From JANWLD01 sp035700225 (GTDB taxonomy: Bacteria > Patescibacteriota > Saccharimonadia > Saccharimonadales > 2-12-FULL-41-12), in contig DASSOT010000037.1 in NCBI GenBank assembly GCA_035700225.1, positions 1 through 30,687 of the forward strand: DNA of 30,687 nt, in the 5' to 3' direction. Shown piece by piece: positions 1 to 6,544 of the stretch. The translations under genes were made by a program, and so were the position numbers. The notes beneath the pieces were generated by a model. It did not search any database and was not told the DNA's origin. It was given only the letters and a program-made list of their open reading frames with translations. Positions within the stretch are counted from its first letter, which is position 1. Each line of letters begins with the position of its first letter.

Positions 1-1091
1 GCCCACCCGAGAAACTCCTCCTGGATAAGATGGATAAGAATGCCGCACGGCGGACCCGGAGCGTAATAATGATGTTCGGCCCACTGATGCATCTGGTCGA
101 TGAATTCAACATCCCTTATGCCGGCGGATGCAAACTCGGCAAGCGCACCGTCCAGCCGCATCTTTATGCCCTTGAAGAATTCGGTGTAAACGTAACCACC
201 AAGTCAGGTACCTACCACGTCACAGTAGACAAAAAACAGCCGGATTACGTAATCATGTATGAGTCCGGCGATACCACCACCGAGAACGCTATCATGGCGG
301 CCGCCTACCAGGAAAAAGAAGTAACTATAAAGATGGCCAGCGCCAACTACCAGGTACAGGATCTCTGCTTTTTCCTAAAGAAACTGGGCGTAAAAATCGA
401 AGGCATAGGCACAAGCACGCTAAAGATAAAAGGCGTAAAAGAAGCGCGCAAGAACATCACTTACAACCCCACCGAAGATCCTATAGAATCTATGACCTTC
501 ATAGCGGCGGCTGTGGCGACCAATTCAAAACTTACTATCAAAAGGGCGCCTATAGAATTCATCGAACTGGAACTGCTCAAACTGAAAAAGATGGGTCTGG
601 AAATAGACGTCAGCAGTTACTACAAGGCGAACAACGGACACAGCCTGTTGGCGGATATAACCGTGCACAAACACAACGGAAAGCTCAAGGCGCTGGAAGA
701 AAAAATCTATGGCAGGCCTTATCCGGGGCTGAACATCGATAACCTGCCTTACTTCGTACCGATTGCCGCTTCAGCCAAAGGCCGGACATTGATTCATGAC
801 TGGGTTTACGAGGAACGCGCTCTCTATTACACCGAAATGAGAAAGCTCGGGGTCAACATAACCCTGGCCGACCCGCACCGGGCCTATATAGACGGCCCTA
901 CGAAATGGCATGTGGACGATATAATCTGCCCGCCGGCGCTTCGTCCGGCCGTACTGCTCCTCATCGGCATGCTTGCCGCCGACGGAGTATCCATCCTGCG
1001 CAATGTATATTCTATAAACCGAGGTTACGAATCTTTGGCAGAAAGACTGAATAAGCTCGGTGCAAAGATTGAAATAATCAACGATATCTAG
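1..1091 (+). CDS. murA: UDP-N-acetylglucosamine 1-carboxyvinyltransferase family protein (MurA-like), 5' end outside the window
   Basis: An EPSP-synthase-fold enzyme of the MurA family, which adds enolpyruvate from PEP to UDP-GlcNAc in the first committed step of peptidoglycan synthesis. The reading frame is open to the left edge with no stop, so about 60-80 N-terminal residues lie outside. The first ATG in the window (30) is internal, because the segment after it aligns with MurA residue ~90. Key residues visible: the PEP-binding cysteine in AGGCKLGKR (codon 129-131) with Arg five residues later (Cys115/Arg120 in E. coli), the Asp of YPGLNID (Asp305 equivalent), and the Arg of NRGYESLAERL near the C-terminus. 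The TAG stop overlaps the convergent gdh stop in one CTAG. Sequence between motifs is fairly divergent, so a MurA paralogue is possible. Confidence 0.85.
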   Translation, partial: PPEKLLLDKMDKNAARRTRSVIMMFGPLMHLVDEFNIPYAGGCKLGKRTVQPHLYALEEFGVNVTTKSGTYHVTVDKKQPDYVIMYESGDTTTENAIMAAAYQEKEVTIKMASANYQVQDLCFFLKKLGVKIEGIGTSTLKIKGVKEARKNITYNPTEDPIESMTFIAAAVATNSKLTIKRAPIEFIELELLKLKKMGLEIDVSSYYKANNGHSLLADITVHKHNGKLKALEEKIYGRPYPGLNIDNLPYFVPIAASAKGRTLIHDWVYEERALYYTEMRKLGVNITLADPHRAYIDGPTKWHVDDIICPPALRPAVLLLIGMLAADGVSILRNVYSINRGYESLAERLNKLGAKIEIINDI

Positions 1092-2311
1092 ACTTTTGAT
1101 TCCAAAAGCCGCTTCATAGCCAGCGCCAGCGCGGCTTGTTTCATCGGTAAGTTGTGAGTGCTCGAATATTCGTAGGTTTCGCGGGTCGCTTTTATCATGT
1201 ACTCTGCGAGTTTTTCGTTGACCTTTTCTTCCGCCCATATCTCACCCGCCCTGTTCTGTAACCACTCCAGGTGGCTGACGATTACGCCGCCGGCATTAGC
1301 GATGATATCCGGAATAATGTCTGTGCCTTTGGCCGTCAAAGTGTCGAAGGCATCCTCGTCTATGGGTCCGTTTGCCAGCTCCAAAATAACAGGGGCTTTG
1401 ACCAGGCTGGCATTACCTTTTACGACAGCGTCTCCGAGGGCGGCCAGTACCAACACATCCACGTCCAGCTCCAAAATAGCATCGCGGTCCAAAAACTCCA
1501 CATGCGCACTGGCCAAGTCGTCGATAAGTCCTTTCCGGCGGTTTTCAACCCCCTCAAGACTTATGAAGTCCTTATTATTCTTAAAATCTTTTACAACAAG
1601 GGTTCTTCTGGAATCGGATATGGCTACAACGCGCGCGCCCAGTTCCGTTTCGGCAAGTTTGGTGAAATACGAACCTACATTGCCGACACCCTGCACGGCG
1701 AATGTCATTTGTCGCGGGTCTTTACCTTTGAGCTTCAGATACTCGCCGATGGATATCATACCGCCCCGTCCGGTTGCGGCCTCCCTGCCGTGGCTTCCGC
1801 CCTTCCCGATGGATTTGCCGGTAAAGCTGGCCTTGCTCTGGTCGCCCGTTATAGTTTCGTATTCCTCCACCATCCAGTCGATAATCTGGGAGTTTATGTT
1901 CACGTCCGGAGCCGGTACATCCTGGTCCGGTCCTATATGCGGGTGGAGGTGGCGTACATAAGCGCGGGCCAGTTGCTCCAGTTCTTCTTCCGATAGATCA
2001 CGCGGGTCCACCGCTACGCCGCCTTTGCCTCCGCCCAGAGGCAAGCCTACGGCGGCTGTCTTCAAGCTCATCAGGATGGATAATGCCCTGACTTCATTTA
2101 AGTCTACGTCCTGGTGGAAGCGGATGCCGCCTTTGTACGGTCCGCGGGAATTGTTGTGCTGTACACGGTAGGCCCTGTGGGTCTTGCCGTTATCGAGCAC
2201 GATGTCGAACACATGTTCCTTGTCAATCTCAAGGATATAATCGACTTCCTGTTTGCTAAGCCCCAGGTGCTTTCCGGTCTTTTCGATTAAGTTCTTGGCT
2301 GTCAATATCAT
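1088..2311 (-). CDS. gdhA: Glutamate dehydrogenase (Glu/Leu/Phe/Val dehydrogenase family)
   Basis: A 407-residue cytosolic hexameric-type glutamate dehydrogenase, interconverting glutamate with 2-oxoglutarate and ammonia. The substrate-binding segment GGIRFHQDV (61-69), Lys84, Lys96 in PLGGGKGG and Asp136 in PAPDVNIN match the catalytic set. The Rossmann domain has QGVGNVGS (207-214). The acidic residue after the second strand (ISDS) leaves NAD versus NADP preference open. The start is the first in-frame ATG. A -10 TACAAT lies only 9 nt upstream and no SD is present, so the mRNA is probably nearly leaderless. The gene is divergent from tRNA-Gly and convergent with murA, sharing the CTAG that holds both stop codons. 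Confidence 0.95.
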   Translation of the reverse strand: MILTAKNLIEKTGKHLGLSKQEVDYILEIDKEHVFDIVLDNGKTHRAYRVQHNNSRGPYKGGIRFHQDVDLNEVRALSILMSLKTAAVGLPLGGGKGGVAVDPRDLSEEELEQLARAYVRHLHPHIGPDQDVPAPDVNINSQIIDWMVEEYETITGDQSKASFTGKSIGKGGSHGREAATGRGGMISIGEYLKLKGKDPRQMTFAVQGVGNVGSYFTKLAETELGARVVAISDSRRTLVVKDFKNNKDFISLEGVENRRKGLIDDLASAHVEFLDRDAILELDVDVLVLAALGDAVVKGNASLVKAPVILELANGPIDEDAFDTLTAKGTDIIPDIIANAGGVIVSHLEWLQNRAGEIWAEEKVNEKLAEYMIKATRETYEYSSTHNLPMKQAALALAMKRLLESKV

Positions 2312-2320
2312 TTGACATTG

Positions 2321-2350
2321 ATTGTAACATTCTCAAAAGCTTAAGGTCAT
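2321..2350 (-). promoter_or_regulatory. Predicted gdh promoter
   Basis: Minus strand: -35 ATGACC (2345-2350), 18-nt spacer, -10 TACAAT (2321-2326). Nine bases separate the -10 from the gdh ATG, which leaves almost no 5' UTR. Confidence 0.55.
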
Positions 2351-2358
2351 TGGATAAA

Positions 2359-2387
2359 TTGAAAAAAAACCGATAGTTCATTATAAT
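2359..2387 (+). promoter_or_regulatory. Predicted tRNA-Gly promoter
   Basis: -35 TTGAAA (2359-2364), 17-nt spacer, -10 TATAAT (2382-2387), followed by TACCTCTGTT. Almost the same downstream string follows the -10 of tRNA-His and tRNA-Pro(UGG). The tRNA begins 22 nt after the -10. Confidence 0.8.
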
Positions 2388-2409
2388 TACCTCTGTTTTA
2401 TAAAAGTTC

Positions 2410-2484
2410 GCGAGTGTAATACAACGGCTAGTATGCTAGCCTTCCAAGCTAGATATGCGGGTTCGATTCCCGCCACTCGCACCA
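2410..2484 (+). tRNA. tRNA-Gly (anticodon UCC)
   Basis: Full cloverleaf. The acceptor stem is GCGAGTG/CACTCGC, the anticodon stem is CTAGC/GCTAG around loop CTTCCAA (anticodon TCC), and the T arm is GCGGG-TTCGATT-CCCGC. The discriminator is A and CCA is encoded. It would read GGA and possibly other GGN codons. It stands alone under its own promoter. Confidence 0.95.
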
Positions 2485-2502
2485 CGACGGAATTTGTTCC
2501 AA

Positions 2503-2551
2503 CCTTGCCTGAAAATTTCACAAAATCAATTTGTTGAAATTTTTAGCAAGG
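2503..2551. repeat. Long imperfect hairpin downstream of tRNA-Gly
   Basis: Arms CCTTGC..AAAATTTCA and TGAAATTTTT.GCAAGG pair over about 15 bp with a small bulge, and the A/T-rich inner part can extend further. It lies 18 nt after the tRNA CCA. It may end or protect the tRNA transcript, but it is not followed by a U tract and is not a canonical terminator. The rest of 2552-2594 shows only a small GAC-TTC-GTC hairpin at 2586-2594. Confidence 0.6.
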
Positions 2552-2594
2552 TCTAGCACAGTTCCTCCTTTCAATTTTTCAAACAGACTTCGTC

Positions 2595-2623
2595 TTGGTT
2601 TACAAAATTGTGTTCTAAATAAT
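2595..2623 (+). promoter_or_regulatory. Possible promoter of the IMP-family phosphatase gene
   Basis: -35 TTGGTT (2595-2600), 17-nt spacer, -10-like AATAAT (2618-2623). The start codon follows after 4 nt. No SD precedes it. The hexamers are weak matches. Confidence 0.35.
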
Positions 2624-2627
2624 AGTT

Positions 2628-3416
2628 ATGGAATATGAAAACGAGCTGAAACAGGCTTTCAAACTGGCGGATATAGCCGACGAAATCGGCATGAGATATT
2701 TCCTCTCTCGTGAACTGAAAGTAACGACCAAACCCGACTCCTCGCCTGTAACTCAGGGCGATACCGAGATTGAAAAAGCGCTTAGTAAGATAGTCACTGA
2801 AGAATTCGGCGATTCATATGTCGGCGAAGAAGGCACGCGCAGTGGAAGTAGCAAGCGCCGCTGGCTGGTCGACCCTATAGACGGCACCAAGAATTTTCTG
2901 CGTGGCTATCCGGTATGGGGAAGCCTGATTTCTCTTAAGGACGGCGACGAAGTCATAGCGGCTTCGGTTTCCGCTCCGGCACTTGGGCGGCGCTGGTGGG
3001 CAACCAAAGGAGGCGGTTCATTTACTCGCGACGTAACCGGGAAAGAACGCAGGATATCCGTATCGAAGGTTGCTAAACTATCAGACGCGTTTTTGTTACA
3101 CGGCACATTCAACAGCTTGGAGCAAGTCAGTGTCAACCCGGATGCGGTGTACAAGCTCATGCGCTCCGCCTGGAGGCACCGCTCGCCGGGAGATTTCTTC
3201 GGCCACATGCTGATAGCGGAGGGCACGGCCGATGGTTTCGTGGATGTACCGTCTGCTTTATGGGACATCGAAGCATCGACCTTGATAGTACGCGAAGCCG
3301 GCGGTTCGATGTGGTTAAGGCCCAAGGATGAGTCCGAAGTAAAACTTCAGCGCCTTGCGGTATCATCGAATTCAGCCATAGAAAAAGACATATTGGATTT
3401 CTTAAGGTTAAAATAG
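2628..3416 (+). CDS. Inositol monophosphatase-family phosphatase (histidinol-phosphatase/IMPase-like)
   Basis: A 262-residue Mg2+-dependent phosphatase of the IMPase/FBPase-like fold, close to the family's usual ~260 residues. Metal-ligand motifs are present: GEE (66-68), DPIDGT (82-87) and WD..AS around Asp213. The family includes inositol monophosphatase, HisN-type histidinol phosphatase, 3'-phosphoadenosine phosphatase and sugar bisphosphatases, and the sequence alone does not fix the substrate. No his genes are adjacent. The first ATG is used and gives a full-length N-terminus, but no SD is seen. The gene's 3' end carries the tRNA-Arg promoter. Confidence 0.85.
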   Translation: MEYENELKQAFKLADIADEIGMRYFLSRELKVTTKPDSSPVTQGDTEIEKALSKIVTEEFGDSYVGEEGTRSGSSKRRWLVDPIDGTKNFLRGYPVWGSLISLKDGDEVIAASVSAPALGRRWWATKGGGSFTRDVTGKERRISVSKVAKLSDAFLLHGTFNSLEQVSVNPDAVYKLMRSAWRHRSPGDFFGHMLIAEGTADGFVDVPSALWDIEASTLIVREAGGSMWLRPKDESEVKLQRLAVSSNSAIEKDILDFLRLK

Positions 3417-3436
3417 CAAGCCTTCACTGTTATAAT
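3408..3436 (+). promoter_or_regulatory. Predicted tRNA-Arg promoter
   Basis: -35 TTAAAA (3408-3413, overlapping the end of the phosphatase gene), 17-nt spacer, perfect -10 TATAAT (3431-3436). It implies a 5' leader of about 75 nt before the tRNA, filled with hairpins. Confidence 0.65.
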
Positions 3437-3474
3437 GTAGCTTGGTAAAAAGTTCGGGAAAAACTTATTTGTGA

Positions 3475-3495
3475 GACGCTTCGCTCGTGTCTACA
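3475..3495 (+). repeat. 21-bp dispersed repeat, copy 1
   Basis: The 21 bases at 3475-3495 (starting GACGCTTCGC) are identical to the reverse complement of 7873-7893. Both copies lie in short tRNA-flanking sequence, next to a palindromic hairpin. Internally GACGC can fold with GTGTC around a 7-nt loop. Confidence 0.85.
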
Positions 3496-3518
3496 AAACA
3501 ATCCCCCGGATTGTTTTG
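3494..3518 (+). repeat. Perfect palindrome abutting tRNA-Arg
   Basis: CAAAACAATCC and GGATTGTTTTG form a perfect 11-bp stem with a CCC loop. Its last base is also G1 of tRNA-Arg, so in the precursor the hairpin sits directly on the RNase P cleavage site. Confidence 0.85.
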
Positions 3519-3594
3519 CCCCGGTAGCTCAGTGGATTAGAGCAAGACGGTTCTAACGTCAAGGTCGGGGGTTCGAGTCCCTCCCGGGGTGCCA
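3518..3594 (+). tRNA. tRNA-Arg (anticodon UCU)
   Basis: The acceptor stem is GCCCCGG/CCGGGGT with a G1-U72 wobble, the D stem is GCTC/GAGC, the T arm is GGGGG-TTCGAGT-CCCTC, the discriminator is G and CCA is encoded. The anticodon loop GTTCTAA gives TCT, reading AGA/AGG. Two oddities: G at position 32 instead of a pyrimidine, and an A-A mismatch at 27-43. An AATTTTT stretch follows the CCA and may help termination. Confidence 0.9.
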
Positions 3595-3623
3595 ATTTTT
3601 AACACTAAACTTTTACATTATTT

Positions 3624-3719
3624 ATGAGTGAGAAATTACAATCAAAAGAAAGAAAGTTTTGGACCTACTTAGCTCTGGGAATAGTAGCCTTGCTCGGACT
3701 TGATGCACTGTTGGATTGA
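3624..3719 (+). CDS. 31-residue single-pass membrane peptide
   Basis: A short frame from ATG 3624 to TGA 3717-3719 encodes 31 residues: a basic, polar first 11 (including KLQSKERK), then one hydrophobic helix (about residues 13-28, YLALGIVALLGLDALL). The arrangement is a typical N-in single transmembrane segment. The stop is one base before the aminotransferase ATG (3721), so translation of the two is probably coupled. I do not recognise a family. It could be a real small membrane protein or a leader peptide whose translation opens the next start. No SD is visible. The basic-then-hydrophobic composition argues against a chance frame, but the evidence is limited. Confidence 0.5.
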   Translation: MSEKLQSKERKFWTYLALGIVALLGLDALLD

Positions 3720-3720
3720 T

Positions 3721-4863
3721 ATGCCGGATTTAGCAGACAGACTTAAGACCATCGAAGAAAGCGCGACCCTCGCGCTAAACACACAAGCCAAGAAGCTGGC
3801 GGCTGAGGGAAGAAAAATATATAACTTCACTGCCGGCGAGCCAAGTACTGATACCCCTGAATACATAAAAGACTACGTTGCCAAGAAACTGGACCAGAAC
3901 CATTACGCGCCGGTTGCCGGTATAAGCGAACTGCGTACAGCAATCGCCGAACACTGCCGCAAATTTTATTCGGCAGAATGGATTATGCCGGAAAACGTTT
4001 TGGTTGCCGCTGGCGGTAAGCCGGGACTTTATCTGAGCCTGCTGGCACTGCTCAACCCGGGCGATGAGGTAATATTGCCGACCCCGGCCTGGGTGAGTTA
4101 TAAGTATCTTATAGAACTCGCCGGGGGCGTGGTGGTAGAAGCAAAGCTACAGGATGATTTCGACCTTGATAACACGGAGATAAAATCCAAGATAACTGAT
4201 AAGACCAAAGTCATAATAATAAACTCACCGAATAACCCTACGGGCTCGGTTTATTCGCCCGACAAGCTGAAAGAACTTTCAGATATACTGCCCGGAAGCG
4301 GTATAACCGTTCTGGCCGATGACATGTATACAAAGTTGGTATACGCCGATGATTTCGAGCCAATTACCAACTTCAGGTTTGAAAACCTGGTTATCAGTAG
4401 CGGGTTTTCCAAAAGCCAGGCCCTGACCGGCTGGCGCATAGGTTATCTAATAGCTTCGGATGAGATTATCAAAGCGGCCACCAAACTTCAGAGCCATCTT
4501 CTTGGCAATACGAGCACGCTAAGCCAATACGGCGCGGTGGCCGGGCTTGCCCAAGGCGACAAGCCGCCGATGTATGAAGAGCTTAAAGCGAACCGCAACA
4601 TAGTTGCGGCAAAATTGGGAGGAGTTGAGAAAATCAAATTCAATCCGCCGGCGGGAGCGTTCTATGCTTTCATCGATATACGAGATATTACAAAGGACAG
4701 TATGAAATGGTGCGAAGAGCTTCTGCAAAACAAAGGAGTAGCGCTGGTCCCTGGAGAAGCATTTTCCGCCCCCGGTTATGTGCGCTTGTCCTTTACTACG
4801 GATAAAGATACGCTGGAAGAAGGCCTACAAAAAATAAAGGAATTCGTGGAGGCGAATTTATGA
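3721..4863 (+). CDS. Class I PLP-dependent aminotransferase (aspartate aminotransferase-like)
   Basis: A 380-residue fold-type I aminotransferase. Visible motifs: NSPNNPTG near residue 170 (substrate/PLP asparagine), the LADDMY aspartate near 200, the Schiff-base lysine in SSGFSKSQALTGWR (about 231) with the phosphate-binding Arg just after, and a C-terminal Arg in VRLSF that usually binds the substrate carboxylate. Likely reaction: aspartate + 2-oxoglutarate to oxaloacetate + glutamate, though the class I family is broad. I chose ATG 3721 rather than the in-frame TTG 3700, because the usual N-terminus begins with LADRLKTIEES and 3721 lies one base after the small ORF's stop. Neighbouring PEPC and GDH support a role in oxaloacetate/glutamate exchange. 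Confidence 0.85.
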   Translation: MPDLADRLKTIEESATLALNTQAKKLAAEGRKIYNFTAGEPSTDTPEYIKDYVAKKLDQNHYAPVAGISELRTAIAEHCRKFYSAEWIMPENVLVAAGGKPGLYLSLLALLNPGDEVILPTPAWVSYKYLIELAGGVVVEAKLQDDFDLDNTEIKSKITDKTKVIIINSPNNPTGSVYSPDKLKELSDILPGSGITVLADDMYTKLVYADDFEPITNFRFENLVISSGFSKSQALTGWRIGYLIASDEIIKAATKLQSHLLGNTSTLSQYGAVAGLAQGDKPPMYEELKANRNIVAAKLGGVEKIKFNPPAGAFYAFIDIRDITKDSMKWCEELLQNKGVALVPGEAFSAPGYVRLSFTTDKDTLEEGLQKIKEFVEANL

Positions 4864-5033
4864 GCATTAGTTACGTACTTGAGCGCACAGTGCAATTTCT
4901 CTTTGAGAAACGGAGTAAGTCGTACGAGTGGTGCGGCACACGAGTATCGCAGAAGAAAATTGTGCTGGGTACCAAGAATGCCTTGCAAGCGCAAACTTGC
5001 TTTGGGCTAGGAAGGCATGGTACGTACTAATGC
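4864..5033 (+). promoter_or_regulatory. Structured intercistronic leader of PEP carboxylase (candidate cis-regulatory RNA or small inverted-repeat element)
   Basis: This segment fills the gap between the aminotransferase stop and the PEPC start. The outer helix P1 pairs GCATTAG+TACGTAC (4864-4878, one bulged T) with GTACGTA+CTAATGC (5020-5033): 14 bp that contain the PEPC ATG (5030-5032). Inside, P2 pairs CAGTGCAATTT (4888-4898) with AAATTGTGCTG (4957-4967), two wobbles. P3 pairs ATGCCTT (4978-4984) with AAGGCAT (5012-5018) and is capped by GCAAG/CTTGC (4985-5000). The SD-like AGGAAGG (5009-5015) is partly inside P3. GTACC (4969-4973) can also pair with GGTAC (5019-5023), competing with P1. 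I do not recognise a known riboswitch consensus. Terminal inverted repeats also fit a MITE-like element, though no target duplication is evident. Confidence 0.7.
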
Positions 5034-6544
5034 GGAAAATTCCGGCTACGATGGCAACTCAGCACCCGGACAATGCCTTGCCGCCTTTTTGGGACAAGCA
5101 AAAAGATCCTTTCGTAGCAGTTTATAAGGAGATTCCCGAAGCCGTTACCTGCTTTGAGGAGCTGGGTGTATCCGAATACATGTGGGACTGGGAGGGCAAG
5201 CATGCCGACGCGGCAGTCATAGACCGGCTGTTTAGCGAGCATTATGATTATTTTTCAAAACACCAGCTAGGGCGCGATAAGTTCCTGACTTTCCGCATAC
5301 CCAATGTGTGGGAAGAAAAAGGCTACAACCTCCTGCAGGCCATGACAGTCGTTTTGAGCGGGGAGGATTTTGCCCGCGACCTGAAGTTCGAAAAACGCCC
5401 GCTTTTTGAAGTCATCCTGCCCATGACAGAACGTGCGGAACAACTGATGCGCATTCATAAATTGTTCGAAAAATTAGCCCGGTTCAAGTCTTCCGATTTT
5501 ACGAAACATGAACCGGACAACGATGATTATCTGGAACTTATCCCGCTGATTGAAAGCGTGCAGAGCCAACTGGACACCGGCAAACTGCTCGAAAAATACG
5601 CCAGCTTACATAAAGAACATTTCGATTCAAAGCCGGTTTACTTGCGCCCTTTCTTTGCGCGCTCCGACCCGTCGCTGGTTTCCGGCATGCTTTCTACCGT
5701 GCTGGCTAACAAGATAGCTTTGTCCCAGGCATACAGCTTTTCCAAGAAAAACGACGTACCGGTCTTTCCAATTTCCGGCGTAGGCAGTCTTCCTTTCAGA
5801 GGCGGCTTAAGCCCCGATACGGTGGATGATTACATAAGCGAGCATCCCGGGATGAGAACGGTCACCGTACAATCTTCATTCCGCTATGATAACCCCATAG
5901 CCAAGGTCAAAGATGCTATCACGGAACTTGAGGAAAAACTGCCTAAGACTTCTCCTGTAGTGTTCGACACCGCCACGGAAAAAGAGCTTACAAACATAAG
6001 CTGTGAGTCGGAAAAAATATACCAGAAGACACTGATGGCTATAGCTGGAGATATGAAAGCGGTCTTCGCAAGCGTACCAAAAAGACGTGAGCGCCGACAG
6101 CACATAGGACTTTTGGCATACGGCCGCAAACTGGGCGAACAGAAAATGCCGCGGGCCATAACCTTTACCGCTGGTTTTTACTCCATTGGCGTGCCGCCGG
6201 AGTTCATAAGTACTGGACGCGCATTGAGCAAACTGAACTCCGAACAGCTTAATCTGGTCAGGAAAAACTACAGACTGCTGAAATCCGACCTGCAAAGGGC
6301 AGGAAAATATCTGAACCGGCAAAACCTATCCCAGCTCGCAGAGCGAAACGACGGCTGGAAGGATGTGCAGAAAGACATTGAGCTTGTAGAAAAAGTCCTG
6401 GGGATTGAATTTGGCGTCGAAACCAAAGAAGAAAAAGCACATGAACAAATAACTGCGCAGATAATAAAGCTCAGGGGCGAACCTTCGGACGAATTAAAGA
6501 GCAAGATAAGCGAGGCGGCTGTCTTGAGAAAAAGCCTGGGATGA
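5030..6544 (+). CDS. ppcA: Phosphoenolpyruvate carboxylase, archaeal type
   Basis: A 504-residue archaeal-type PEPC (PpcA family, ~500 residues, unlike the ~900-residue bacterial Ppc), carboxylating PEP with bicarbonate to oxaloacetate in the cytosol. Family blocks seen in order: KIPATMATQHPDNA at the N-terminus, GRDKFLTFRIPN, FEVILPMTE, RPFFARSDPSLVSGM, GVGSLPFRGGLSPD, TVQSSFRYD, RERRQHIGLLAYGRKLG and ITFTAGFYSIGVPPEF. The frame is open back to 4928, but I start at ATG 5030 because the family begins within a few residues of KIPxTMxTQHPDN, and the upstream part is the structured leader. The final TGA overlaps the HAD gene's ATG. Translation may be controlled by the leader helix that contains this start codon. 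Confidence 0.93.
   Translation: MRKIPATMATQHPDNALPPFWDKQKDPFVAVYKEIPEAVTCFEELGVSEYMWDWEGKHADAAVIDRLFSEHYDYFSKHQLGRDKFLTFRIPNVWEEKGYNLLQAMTVVLSGEDFARDLKFEKRPLFEVILPMTERAEQLMRIHKLFEKLARFKSSDFTKHEPDNDDYLELIPLIESVQSQLDTGKLLEKYASLHKEHFDSKPVYLRPFFARSDPSLVSGMLSTVLANKIALSQAYSFSKKNDVPVFPISGVGSLPFRGGLSPDTVDDYISEHPGMRTVTVQSSFRYDNPIAKVKDAITELEEKLPKTSPVVFDTATEKELTNISCESEKIYQKTLMAIAGDMKAVFASVPKRRERRQHIGLLAYGRKLGEQKMPRAITFTAGFYSIGVPPEFISTGRALSKLNSEQLNLVRKNYRLLKSDLQRAGKYLNRQNLSQLAERNDGWKDVQKDIELVEKVLGIEFGVETKEEKAHEQITAQIIKLRGEPSDELKSKISEAAVLRKSLG

Noticed and set aside
30..32. ATG at 30 as the start of the MurA-family gene
   Set aside because: The frame is open upstream and the sequence right after it matches MurA internal residues near the active-site cysteine.
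1271..1996. 241-codon plus-strand frame opposite gdh
   Set aside because: Lies wholly inside the well-supported glutamate dehydrogenase gene; no start signals and no recognisable protein.
4928..5029. 34-codon N-terminal extension of PEP carboxylase
   Set aside because: The family starts close to KIPxTMxTQHPDN; the extension has no recognisable sequence and coincides with the structured leader.
4864..5033. Known structured RNAs (6S, SRP RNA, RNase P RNA, tmRNA, common riboswitches)
   Set aside because: Conserved sequence landmarks of those classes were not found; the branched layout does not match the 6S rod.
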